From the NCBI GenBank assembly GCA_019044685.2, contig JAGTXX020000006.1, forward strand, positions 868,001-932,000: a stretch of 64,000 bases of DNA, read 5' to 3'. This DNA comes from Nannochloris sp. 'desiccata' (lineage: Eukaryota > Chlorophyta > Trebouxiophyceae > Chlorellales > Chlorellaceae). Shown one piece after another: positions 51,232 to 62,734 of the stretch. Position 1 is the first letter of the stretch. The number at the start of each line of letters is the position of its first letter. Below the pieces are notes generated by a model. The model searched no databases. It saw only the letters and a program-made list of their open reading frames with translations, and was not told where the DNA came from. A program made the translations under genes and the position numbers.

Positions 51232-54102
51232 ATGATTGCTGAAATCAAGGGGACCCAAATCAAGGGGGCCTTGACCGGTTCTAAGGGCGCTTTGGCTGGC
51301 AAGATCCTTCCTAGCAGTTCTAGGTCAATCCGTCTGAATAATCGCGTCAAGCGCTCCACTCAGTCTGCTCGCGCTGTCATGGAAATGAACAAGTCCGCAT
51401 CCACCAATGGAAGCGGCGCGACGGGCTCTGTCAAGCCTGAGGCTATTGAAGAAGAGGTTAAGCAGCATCTTCGTTATCGCCTTGCCACCGCTAAGGCCGA
51501 CCAAGACGCTCTGTACAAATCCACTGCCTGGAGCGTTCATAACCGCCTTGTAGATAGCTTTGAGAAGACTCACGCTCACTGGGAGTAAGTATTTTGATGA
51601 TTTTAATATAAGTTGCGCTAATCTTTACCTGACGGCTGAACATGATCAACATTATTTTGCAACAAACCCTTGTTCATTTTCACACAAGGTCCAAACTCAC
51701 CGCGGATTATTAATTATCCACTTTATTTTTACAGGAAAAAAGACCCAAAGTTTGTGTACTATCTTAGCGCTGAGTTCCTCATGGGCCGCACCCTCACCAA
51801 TGCAGTTCAGAATCTTGGTGTAGGTGGTGCCTACGCCAAGGCCCTTTCTGACATGGGTGCCAAAATGGAAGATGTCCGTGAACAAGAACTCGATGCTGCT
51901 CTCGGTAACGGTGGTCTTGGCCGCCTTGCAGCATGCTTTTTGGACTCCATGGCCACCCTCGATCTTCCCGGCTGGGGCTATGGCATTCGCTACCGCTACG
52001 GCATGTTCAAGCAGCAAATTGCTGAAAATGGCCGCCAGGTAGAAGTTCCTGACTACTGGCTTACTTCTGATGGCAATCCTTGGGAAATCCACCGCCCTGA
52101 GACCCGTTTCAACGTTGGTTTCTATGGCTCTATTGGCAAAGATGGCAAGTGGGCCCCTGCTGAAGAAGTCATCGCTGAAGCTTATGATGTCCCTATTCCT
52201 GGATACCATACTGCTACTACCTCCAATCTCCGTCTCTGGAATGCCCTCCCCACTGCTGAGTTCGATCTTGATGCCTTCAACGCTGGTAACTACGACGACG
52301 CTGTTGCTGCTCGCCGTAAGGCTGATGACATCACTGCTGTGCTCTACCCTAATGATGCTACCGAATATGGGAAAGAGCTTCGTCTTAAGCAGCAATTTTT
52401 CTTCGTCTCTGCCTCTATCCAAGATACCATTGCTCGTTATCTGTCGAAGCATTCTGATCTTGCTGGCTTGCCCGAGAAGGCCTGCTTCCAGATGAATGAT
52501 ACCCACCCTACCATTGCTGTAGCTGAATTGATGCGGTTGCTTATCGATGTCCATGGAATGACTTTCGAAAAGGCTTGGGATATTACTGGACGCTCTTTGG
52601 CCTATACCAATCACACCGTCATGCCGGAGGCTCTTGAAAAGTGGCCTGTGAAGGTACTGCAGAAGCTTTTACCCCGTCATATGCAGCTTATTGAACAAAT
52701 TAATACCAAATGGCTTGATTCTATGCGCCCTGCAGTTGCTGCCAAGGTCGCTGCTGCTCCTAAGCCTGCCGCCACCGCCGATGCTGATGCTGACGCCAAG
52801 GACAAAAAGAAGGATGACAAGGCTGCCAAGCCTGTTGACCCTGTTGAGGAGGCTCTGAAACAATATAGCATTGTCCAAGAAAACCAATGGAATAAGGATG
52901 AAATGCTTGTCAATATGGCGTACCTCGCTGTCGTAGGCTCTTTTGCTGTCAACGGTGTGGCTGCCATCCACTCTGAAATTATCAAGACCGATATTTTCCC
53001 TCAATTTGTGGATGTCTTCCCCAAGAAGTTCCAAAACAAGACCAACGGTGTCACTCTCCGTCGCTGGCTTGCCTTCTGCAACCCTGAGCTTAGCGCTTTG
53101 ATCACTGAGACTCTCGGCACTGATGCCTGGGTCCGTGACGCCACACTCCTCGCTGGACTTAAACCTTACGCAGAAGATGCCGCTTTCCGCGCTCGCTGGC
53201 GTGCAGTCAAGCAAATCCGCAAGGAAAAACTCGCTGCTCACGTTAAACAGACCACTGGATATGATTTACCCACTTCCTCCATGTTTGATATTCAAGTAAA
53301 ACGCATCCATGAATACAAGCGGCAATTCATGAATGCTATTTCTTTAATTCATAGATACTCTGCTATCAAATCTGCTTCCCCTGAAGAACGTGCCAAGATG
53401 GTACCCCGTGTTGTACTCATCGGTGGTAAAGCTGCCTCTGCCTACTACATGGCGAAGAAAATTGTTGCCTTGATCAATGCCATTGGCAAAAAAGTCAACT
53501 CTGACCCCGATGTTGGTGATCTCTTAAAGGTTGTATTCTTGCCTAATTATAACGTCACTGAAGCTGAGATTATCATTCCTGCTGCTGAACTTTCCCAGCA
53601 CATCTCCACTGCTGGTACTGAAGCCTCTGGCACCTCCAACATGAAGTTTGCTTTAAACGGGTGTTTGATTATCGGAACCATGGATGGTGCTAACATTGAA
53701 ATCGCTGATAACACTGGAGTTGAGAACATGTTTGTATTCGGTGTTGATGCTGCTGATATTAACCGTCTTCGTGAAGAGCGTAAAGACTTCAAGGATTACG
53801 ATCCTCGCTGGACTGCTGCTTTGAAGATGGTAAAGGATGGCGTCTTTGGTGATGGTGACTACTTCTCTGATCTCGTCGATAGCGTGAATGATATGACCAA
53901 GGGTAACGATTGGTTCTTATTGGCGAATGATTTTGCGTCGTATATGGATGCTCAGGATGAGGTTGATGCTTTGTATAGGGATCAAGAAGAATGGACGCGT
54001 CGTTCTATCATCTATACTGCATCTAATGCATTCTTCAGTTCCGATCGTACTATTGCTGCCTATGCTGATGAGATCTGGGATGTCAAGCCCTGCCCTCAGT
54101 AA
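51232..54102 (+). CDS. Plastid alpha-1,4-glucan (starch) phosphorylase, PHO1-type
   Basis: Exons 51232..51584 and 51735..54102 (intron 150 nt); 906 aa. Phosphorolysis or extension of alpha-glucan with glucose-1-phosphate. The N-terminal 50 residues are basic and Ser-rich without acidic clusters (SSRSIRLNNRVKRSTQSARA), a plastid transit peptide. Family blocks: YYLSAEFLMGRTLTNAVQNL, LDSMATLDLPGWGYGIRYRYG, FQMNDTHPTIAVAELMRLL, NGVTLRRWLAFCNPEL, IHEYKRQFMNAI and the PLP-lysine block EASGTSNMKFALNG with K755. Between WLDSMRP and MLVNMAYLAVVGSF there is an extra Ala/Asp/Lys-rich segment (about 50 residues, DADADAKDKKKDDK) at the position of the L78-80 insertion of plastid isoforms. Biased codon use suggests high expression. 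Confidence 0.93.
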
Positions 54103-54441
54103 TTTGCTATCTATCGTTAGATACATAGATAGATATTAAATGATTATATACCTCCCCGAGTGGTGGTATAGTAAAATGGATGATGGATAATATTCACCAA
54201 GTATACTTTGAATTAATCTTCTGAAGGGATCTCTGATTCTGTCTGTTGTTGATAATTAAAACATACAATAGAAATAGAGTATCAATTACCAATATTGTGT
54301 TCTTTTTTTTTCCTGCCTTGTTTGAATGTATTCTGATAAATAATACCCTGAAGGTTGTTTGTTCCTTCTTTCTTCTTTTTCATTCTTTTGTCTTTGTTTT
54401 ATTCAATATTTTTTGTAATTACAGTTGCAAGTACAGTACAG
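54103..54441. other. Convergent 3' spacer, phosphorylase / small membrane protein
   Basis: 339 bp, very T-rich, suited to 3' ends. No gene seen. Confidence 0.35.
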
Positions 54442-55030
54442 TTACAATTCTTTAGAAGAGACTTTCATATTATTTCGTTGCGCTGCTGAAGCTAACTTCT
54501 TCAACAAAAAAATATAATCGCTCGGCCGGAGAAGAGGGTGGAGGGGCCCGAATTCACTGGATAAGGAGATATACATGAGGAAAGGGAGTTCAGCTACAAT
54601 CGAAGCGACGCCTACGAATGGGTAGAGCATCATAAGCGAGGGGTTATTTTGGATATGGTCCTGTATTGGAAAGAGGAAATGAAAAATACAATATTATTGC
54701 TTTGGTGATGGAAAGCGGTGGTAGAGACAGAGTTCTGAAATTACTGCTGGAAAATGCCACTCTTATAAAAAACAGTGAATAAGGCATATACTGACCTGAA
54801 AGTAGTGCACCGCATGCCAAAATATGAAAGCAACAAGAACCCTGCAACGAGTACAGAACAACGATGGGCATCAGGGACGGTGATTAACCTTGCTTACCCC
54901 AAAAAGGGAAGAAAATTGAGACAAATTCTCCTTACATTCCCACTAAGGACTCCACTATAGCAACAGTTATACTCGATGAACTACTCCCCGTCGCTGTTTT
55001 GCCCAAAAGAGGGTTCATTTTAGGAGGCAT
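54442..55030 (-). CDS. Small two-helix membrane protein, unrecognised, three exons
   Basis: Exons 54936..55030, 54796..54841 and 54442..54660; 119 aa, exactly in phase through both introns (94 and 135 nt, GTAAGG...TTGCAG and GTCAGT...ATACAG). No single frame reveals it because exon 2 has only 46 nt. The protein begins MPPKMNPLLGKTATGSSSSS. Hydrophobic helix 1 is about residues 21-46 (ITVAIVESLVGMVLVAFIFW) and helix 2 about 59-80 (LMMLYPFVGVASIVAELPFL). It ends KKLASAAQRNNMKVSSKEL. No family recognised; it has the shape of a small subunit of a membrane complex. The start and splicing are inferred. Confidence 0.55.
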
Positions 55031-55204
55031 AGCGGATTATTTATCGATCAATTGATCCACGTGCTATTTAATGACTTGCTTTCAGAGGCTGTTTGCCATC
55101 TCAGATGTTTTAATTAGGACTGTTTAATATTCATTTAAGCTTGTAAATTCAATTAAAGACGGAACAAAATAAGAAAAACTTTTGCCCTCAAAAAGAAATG
55201 GCGC

Positions 55205-58200
55205 TCATTCGCTATCACTCCCAAATAGGTCAGCTGTAGCAGGCTTGGCATCCATAGGAGCAGCAGCACCAACACCATCTTCTTCATCGTCAGAATCTTC
55301 AAGAACAGCTGCCTGTCGTGCTCTTTTCGCTGAAGCATCCTCCTCCACTTCCTCGGCAGGCGCTTCTTCAGTCTCAACTTCTCTACCACGTTTTTTCAAC
55401 CTGCCTCCCTTTTTCTCCTTGATTTTCTTTTCCTTTGGCTCCTTCTCTTTCTTTTTAGACTTCTTCTCTTCCTCTTCGCCATCTCCTCCCTCTGCAGGAA
55501 CATCAAAATCTTCATCCTCATCATCGGAAGAAAGAAGCCCCGCAGCAGCTAACGCTGCCGTCCCCTCCAAAGGAGCTTCTGCATTCCCAGCTGGTGCACC
55601 TTCTTCTTCTTCTTCACCTCCAGAGTTATCATTATCTCCTTCCTGACCAGGAATAAACTCTTCATCATCAGATTCATCAGCAAACAAAGCATCCAATGCT
55701 GCATCGGGATTATTTCCTTGATTGTCTCGGTCACCACCATGTGCAGCACTCTGGCGTCCGTTGCCAATCGCCGAGGCATCACCAGCAGCAGCAGCCTTTG
55801 CCAGTTTATCCCCCTGTTTCCACTCGCTCTTCATCATTTCCAATTTAGCAGCAGTCTCTTGAGCTTGCTTTTCTTGTTGTTTCAGTAACGCTTCTTGCTT
55901 TAATTTCTTGTTCTCTTCTTGTTGTTTCCGCTTCATGGCATCGTGTTCCAATTTTACTCTGTTCAGCTCTAATCGAAGCGCAGAAGCCCTAGCCTCCGCT
56001 TCAAAGTTGGCTAAAACAGTCGCACCATCAGTAAGAGTCTTTTCCACGAAGCGAAGATGCTTGTCTAATACTCTATTAGAGATCCCAGAAGATTCTTGGC
56101 CAGCTTGCAAAAGAGCGGAAAAATTTTCATGAGCTGCTCTTAAGCGTTGTAAAGCAATTTTGACCTTTCCGACCTTTGTACCTTCACTAGGCACCCAATC
56201 TCTCTTTGAAACAACATTATACCCAAGGGTTTGTAACACATAGGCTAAATTAAACCGCATTCGGGGATCTTGAGGCGCAAGATAGACAGAATGGCAGAGC
56301 GTGCGCAGCGCGGCTTCACCTCTCCCACCATCGTACTGCGCCTTGGCTAAATATAATCTCACGCGCGCGTTGTCCCGTACTTCAGGAAATCTCTTCATTG
56401 CATTAATATACGTCTGTTCTGCAGCGTTAAACTCTTCAAGTCCCATATACACTCCAGCCAAGTTCACCCAAGCGTCTGGCAACCTCACAAACCCGTCGGT
56501 GCATGCTGCCGTTTCTTGGACCGACAAAAACACTTCTTTTGCTTCACTTAACCGACCGCATTCGGCAAGTACACATCCAATGCCATTTGCAGCGAAAATA
56601 TCTCCAGGATATTTATCCAATACACGCCTGTACATGAACAAAGCGTGGGCTAACTGGTACTCCGAACGGAGACGGGTGTCTTCATTCTTCAAGTCCCCCG
56701 CAATGGCGTATAAATGAACATTACCAAGCGCAACACGAGCATATGGTTGGTTTTTCATGTGATCTTTCGTTACTACATCCTGCAATTCCTCTAGGTAGCG
56801 TTTTGCTGCTTCAATGTCGCCACGGGCCAAATGTAAATTTGCTAGAAGGGCAAGAGCGTCGGCGGAGCGGCCAGAGACCTCAGCAGCACGCTGAGCCCAT
56901 TCTTCAGCCGTTTTAATATCTCCTTTTGCTTGATAAATGCACGCCAATCGTAAATAACAGTCAGAGTAATCAGGAAATTGAGCTAAAAGGGCTTTATATT
57001 CAGATTCAGCAGTATTTAAATCACCGCCTGCTTCCCTCACCCGAGCAGAGTTGTACCCCAAGGTAACTTGAGCTTGAGGGCCTAGCTCAGAGAGACCACC
57101 ACCAACTGCAGAGGAAATAGATTCTGCTAAAAGTTGCGAAGCAGCAGCAGGGTTCCCAGCACGTAATTGCAATACAGCTGCATTATTAAGCAACCGCGCT
57201 GGGACTAAAATAGGATCAGGGGTAGTGCCGTTACCGTTGTCTGTTGAAGTCGTAGCAGCAGCATTGGAAGCCTTTCGATGTAAATTAATCGATGTAGTAT
57301 ATGCAGATAATGCAGTAGCAGGCTCAGAACCAGCTAATACGTCTCCGAGCATCTCCCAGAGCGCAGCGTTGTTAAGCTCTTTTTCTGCAGCCTTTTTAAA
57401 ATGGCGAGCTGAAGGAACAGGGGTGGTGGGGGCATAGCTACGGGGACACAATGGTGCTAAGATACGCAATGCATCAGTCCATTCTGGTCGAGAGTCTAAC
57501 ACTGACTCTAAAGCATCTACAGAGCTCTTTACATCACCACGCATAGCATCTAACTGGGCCTTGGCAAGCTTTACCGTCGGCATGTTGGGGTCAAGTGATA
57601 ATGCCTGTTTATAGCACTGTAATGCACTTGCAAGCTCTCCATTTGCATGATGTGCGCGTCCTAGTAATGCAGTCACCTCAGCACGCAAAGCTTTATCATC
57701 CATATCCACACGATCCATCGCTGCTGTGGCAAGACGCAGCGCAAGCGCCGCCAAGCCTTGTTGCAAGCTGAAATGAGCGAGAAGAGCCAATACGTGAGGA
57801 TTATGAGGATCTTCGCCGAAAGCTTGAGCTAATAAACGAGAACCGTGTTGAGTACTTTCAGCACTGGCACCTACAGCCAACTCCATTACCGCCAATCCTA
57901 GAAGCGCCTGGATGGAACCAGGGTCCAATTCTAATACACGTCTGTAGGCTGCCTCAGCTTTAGGTACCTCCCCTAGACGTAAATAACACGCTGCAATGCC
58001 CAAACGGACTTCAGGAGGGCAATTAGGGAAGGTTCGAAGGGCACTGCAGAAATAGCGGAGAGCTTGGGAAAAGTTGCCAGTAGAAAAATAAAGTCTACCC
58101 AAGGCTAGAGTTCCAGCAATGCTTTGCTGTCCATTGCATTTGCCTTTAGAAGCTGTTTCGAATTCTTTACGTGCTAAATCAGTGTCGCCCTGGATAAATT

Positions 58201-58718
58201 TGTGAGAAAAGAAGGGTGAGCAAACGACAATCAGCCGTGATGAAAATTTGATCAGACCAAAAATATGCACTGCGGCTGAGAAACTAGATACAACAACAGA
58301 CCTTGCTTAGAGATAATTCTCCAAGTCCTAGATGAGGCAAAATTTCTTGATGATCCACCTTCTGCGCGTCAAAATAGAGTTTATTGGCCTCTGCAAAAAG
58401 CAATCGCTTCTTTTCTAGGTCTTCTGAGAGGCGCGCTTGCTGTTGTCTAAGGTTCGCCAAGCTGCAAAGTGCCTGAACATGGATAAATGTATCATGCCGC
58501 GACCTAGACCGCGCAGCTTCATCGATCAAAGATTTTAAAAGTTTTGCATAAGCTTCCACGAGGCCCTGGCTCAGCAACGCACGGCCACATTCCAACCAGA
58601 ATTTTAAATCAACATCCTCACGCCTTAGAATTGATATAATGTCTTCATTCAAATCAATCACATTCACAACCAGGCTTTCCCTTGATTTAGGAAGGGGGAT
58701 GGTCACTGCTGTCGCCAT
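55205..58718 (-). CDS. CTR9: Paf1 complex subunit CTR9
   Basis: Exons 58302..58718 and 55205..58189 (intron 112 nt, donor GTCTGT); 1133 aa. CTR9 is the TPR scaffold of the Paf1 complex, linking RNA polymerase II elongation with histone modification. N-terminus IPLPKSRESLVVNVIDLNED is typical of CTR9. At least fifteen TPR units follow, for example GDTDLARKEFETASKGKCNG, NPHVLALLAHFSLQQG, PYARVALGNVHLYAIAGD and NGIGCVLAECGRLSEAKEVF. Then comes the charged helical region LKQEALLKQQEKQAQETAAK and an acidic/basic tail (DDEDEDFDVPAEGGDGEEEE, KKSKKKEKEPKEKKIKEKK) ending LFGSDSE. Lengths fit (human 1173). Confidence 0.93.
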
Positions 58719-58974
58719 GGCGCCCCTTTATAATATTTGCAGATTTTATTCTACCAATTTAACGCGTTCAGGCGTTTAATGCTGAAAATTTTTCATCGAG
58801 CACTTTTATCGGAAGTTCGGATTGGGGCGCAACGTTTTTTTTTCGGGCAACGCCAGAATGGATAAACTTTCGTTGTTTTGCTCTTCAAGTAAGCTTTATA
58901 ATTAAGCTGCGTAACGTCACAGCAGCCGATTTATACCGCTACATCTCCCTCACGAGCGTAGCTTTATTCTTACA

Positions 58975-61317
58975 ATGGTAGCTTGTTCTAAGATTGCACC
59001 AACGGCGGCTAGTGGCTGTGCTCAGGCAAGCCGCGCTAGCGGTCGCCAAATGGTGTCTAAGATTGGCTCCAACTTTTTTGGTAAGCTCGTCTGTACCGCA
59101 TTGTCGTTAACGAGGCACTCATTGCTTCTTCAGATTCAAGCAGCTACTACACCCACATATCTCTTCGTCTTTGCTGCTTAATTAACGCGCATTCTCCATC
59201 AAATCTATCGTATAGGTCGTGTTGAGCAACAACAAATGCTCGGTGCCCGCGCTGAGACTCTCCGCGCTGCACGCTCTGCTCCTGTGGTTCAGGCTGTTGC
59301 CGTCGCTGAAGGTGAGACACTTTTTGAGTATATTTTCAAAAAAAGGAGCATAGTCCCTTTTCTTTGCAGCATCTCAAATACTGCATATACGTAACACACG
59401 TACATCTTATTCCTCTATTATCCTTGCATCTTAATCTGACCTGGTCTCCCCTCCTCACCTGCTCTTTACTCTGTGTCAGCCCCTGCCGCTGCTGCCGGCT
59501 CTTCTTCTTCTGGCCCTGCCCCTCGCGAAGACATCCGTAACATCGCCATTATTGCTCACGTCGATCACGGCAAGACTACTCTCGTTGATGCTATGTTGAA
59601 ACAATCCAAGGTCTTCCGTACCAACCAAGTTATGGAGGAAAGAATCATGGATAGTAATGACCTGGAACGGGAGCGTGGTATCACGATTTTATCTAAAAAC
59701 ACCGCAATCACCTACGGAAACACTAAAATTAATATTATCGATACCCCTGGTCACGCGGATTTTGGTGGTGAGGTCGAACGTGTCCTTAATATGGCTGATG
59801 GCGTCCTTTTATTGGTGGACTCTGTGGAGGGCCCTATGCCTCAGACCCGTTTTGTGCTCCGTAAAGCTTTAGCTTTGGATAAAAAAGTCGTTGTTGTGGT
59901 AAACAAAATCGATCGCCCTGCTGCTCGTCCAGACTACGTTATTGATGCTGTATTTGAACTGTTCTGTGATCTTGAAGCCAAGGATGAACAGTGTGATTTC
60001 CCTGTTGTATATGCTTCCGGTATGTCTGGTATCGCTGGCCCAGACCCAGCTGACTTGGCGGACAATTTGGAGTACTTGTTCGAATCTATCATCCGGGAAG
60101 TTGCTGCCCCTATTGTAGATATGTCTGCACCTACCCGTATGCAGGTTTGCGCCCTTGATTTCGATGAGCACAAGGGTCGTATTGGTATTGGCCGTGTAGA
60201 GCGGGGAAAGATTTCTCGTGGCGATACCGTGTCTTACTGCCAGCCTGATGGCGAAGTGAAAAAGGGTAAGGTTACTGAACTCTTTGTTTATGACAATTTC
60301 GTGAAAACTCCTGCTGAAGAGGTGTCTGCTGGTGATATTTGCGCCTTTACTGGAATCAGCGATATCTCTATTGGTGAGACCTTGTGCGATCCTCAGTTTG
60401 TTGAGCCTTTACCTACCATTGCTGTGGAAGAACCCACCGTACGTATGACATTCGCTGTCAATACCTCCCCCTTTGCTGGTCAGGAAGGTAAATATGTGAC
60501 CAGTCGTAACTTGAAGGAACGCCTCGAGCGTGAATTGGAAAGAAATTTAGCTCTTCGTGTAGAGCCTGGTACCGGCGCTGAAGCATTTGAAGTTTCCGGC
60601 CGTGGTTCTCTTCATTTGGGTATCCTTATGGAGAACATGAGACGTGAAGGATACGAATTTGCTGTCGGTCCTCCCAAGGTTATTACCCGAAGAGACGAGA
60701 ATGGTACTTTAATGGAGCCCGTTGAGGAAGCTGTTGTGGAGGTACCTGAAGAACACGTGGGTGCTGTGACCAGTTTAATGGGCTCTCGTAAAGCGCAGAT
60801 GATTGACATGTCTTCTGGATCTGAAGCCACTACCAGGATCAAATATGTGATCCCTACTCGTGGGTTATTAGGTCTTAGAAATGCCATGTTGACGGCCACA
60901 AAGGGGACTGCAGTTTTAAATACTTTGGTGGTAGGGCACGAACCTTGGGCTGGTGATATTGATACCCGTGAGAATGGCAGTTTATGCTGCTTTGAGACTG
61001 GTCAAGTCACTGCCTATGCTGTAGACTCTGCCCAGCAACGTGGCCGTATGTTTGTATCCCCAGGTGATGCCGTCTACGAGGGTCAAGTTATTGGAATTCA
61101 TCAGAGAGCCGGAGATTTGAAAGTCAACGTATGCAAAAAGAAAGCGTTGACCAATATGCGCGCTTCCGGTAAAGATGCTACTGTTGTATTATCTGAGCCC
61201 ATTCCTGTTACTCTTGACTATGCTTTAGAGTATGTGGCTGATGATGAATTGGTCGAGGTTACGCCAGCAAGTATTAGAATGAGAAAGAACCCTCAGATTA
61301 AGCAAAAGAAGAACTAA
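58975..61317 (+). CDS. TypA/BipA translational GTPase, plastid precursor
   Basis: Exons 58975..59080, 59216..59311 and 59480..61317; 679 aa. A ribosome-binding GTPase related to EF-G, associated with stress and plastid translation in plants. Exons 1 and 2 encode a basic, Ser/Ala-rich transit peptide (MVACSKIAPTAASGCAQASR then VEQQQMLGARAETLRAARSA). The mature protein starts near APREDIRNIAII. GTPase motifs: AHVDHGKTTL at 93-102, the switch RERGITILSKN, DTPGHADFGGEVERVL and NKIDRPAARPD. BipA-specific C-terminal blocks are YVIPTRGLLGLRNAMLTATK and RENGSLCCFETGQVTAYAVD. Exon 3 starts at 59480; the GTG at 59473 lies in the intron. Codons are biased as in strongly expressed genes. Confidence 0.95.
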
Positions 61318-61736
61318 ATCAAGCCTTCAATGATTTGATTTAGATTAATTTTTTGGATTGAATTTGATTAGGACTATGTATGTATAGACCTTTTAATTTC
61401 ATTTTCTTTTTGACTCTCTTTCTTTCTTCCTCTGTGGTGGACATGTTTTTTGACCCGCCTTTGTTGAAATTGATTTTTTATGGATTAAAAAAACAAATGT
61501 GTTTTATTACCTCGGTTTCATTTCTTAATTCATTTTAATGATTTGATAGGTAACTGCAGCGATGATGTGCTGTTGCTATATATCCCAACAATATGTTACT
61601 TCTTTCTTTAGGCGCCCCAGTTTTCATTTTGTGTCTTTTTTTTTTTCCTTCTTTGATTCTTTCTTGCATCCCCCCCACCCCCTTGTTATTATAAAAAGAA
61701 TTCTAGCGTGTAAAATTACAAAATTTTCATTAGTTT
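61318..61736. other. Convergent 3' spacer, TypA / XRCC4-like
   Basis: 419 bp, T-rich with C runs near 61670. No gene seen. Confidence 0.35.
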
Positions 61737-62513
61737 CTAGCTGCCGCCGTGTTTTGCTCTCTGCTGCTGTTGCTGCCGCAGCAGTCCATTCAGGTGCTGT
61801 TGCTTGGCAACAAGCAGTGCAGCTCCTTTTAGCGCTAAATCGTCTTCTAATTGCTCTTTTGATTTCGCATAAGTTTCTAATTTCTTAACGTCAGACTGAA
61901 CTGCATTTTCTAGATTGGCCCACGCTGCTGTCAATGCTGCCGCCTCGAGTCTGAGCGAGGCACTCTCTTGGAGGATATTTTTCATTAATTCTCGAATAGA
62001 TCCTGCAGTATCTGTTGCTGGGCTGAGTAGAACGTGAAGTCGAGCTGTAATATCTTTGCCGTGTCTGCTATTATCCCATTCTATTTCCACTAGGAGGTCG
62101 GCAGCTTGCTCGGTGAACTTAAGAGAGTATCGTTCTGTTGGTGGCTGATACTGAACCAGAGCTTCTAAAGCGTGTTTCATTCTGTCTGTAATGGTCTGTC
62201 CTAATGAGAATTCATTCAAGTCTGCACAGATTTAAAAGAAGATAAGTTTCCTGATCAGATTAAATTTTGAAGATTAATTGATCTCGTTGTTGCAGCTGTC
62301 CACCTTGGAAAACCTGCTTGATTCCGTACCTTGGCCGATCCATGCTCTTTGTCCGTCGGTAATCGTCAAGTTGAAGGTGGCGTCCATAAGCTCACTTGGT
62401 TGGTCTAACTTTGCAATCAATTCAATGCCCGCGAACCATGTTGCTCCGTCGCTGGTTTGTACCTTGGAGCAGTAGAGTTGGGGGGCAGTAGCCTCAGAAT
62501 CAGAATCCATCAT
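61737..62513 (-). CDS. XRCC4/PAXX-superfamily DNA repair factor (probable)
   Basis: Exons 62330..62513 and 61737..62221 (intron 108 nt, donor GTACGG); 222 aa. The start is the ATG at 62513 or the next codon. The head-domain beta strands read LYCSKVQTSDGATWFAGIEL, DATFNLTITDGQRAWIGQ (compare the TDG-x-x-W block of XRCC4 and the VTD-x-x-x-x-W block of PAXX), then DLNEFSLGQTITDRMKHALE and ADLLVEIEW. A single long coiled coil follows (SIRELMKNILQESASLRLEA ... VKKLETYAKSKEQLEDDLAL), ending in a polyglutamine tail. Size fits PAXX (204 aa) better than XRCC4 (334). Such proteins form the non-homologous end-joining scaffold with Ku or ligase IV. Family-level call only. Confidence 0.55.
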
Positions 62514-62734
62514 GGAACATACAGATGTAAGACTAGTACTCTTTATGATGAAAAGCAGAATTTCGATCACTATTCAAAGTCCTCACACCGGCACACCGGG
62601 GCCCGGAGGAAACCAAAACCAATATTTTGAAACAATGCATGATAACCGTTTACTCTCATTATATCTATCAAGTTATCTAGATTGCAATTAGGGTACGCAA
62701 AGGCTAAATTGTACAGATGTTTTTCTAAAATCTG

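Noticed and set aside
51697..52614. 305-codon minus-strand ORF
   Set aside because: Antisense shadow of the phosphorylase, which has biased codons that leave the opposite frame open.
59473..59479. TypA start at the GTG at 59473
   Set aside because: It is inside intron 2; two upstream exons encode the transit peptide from an ATG at 58975.
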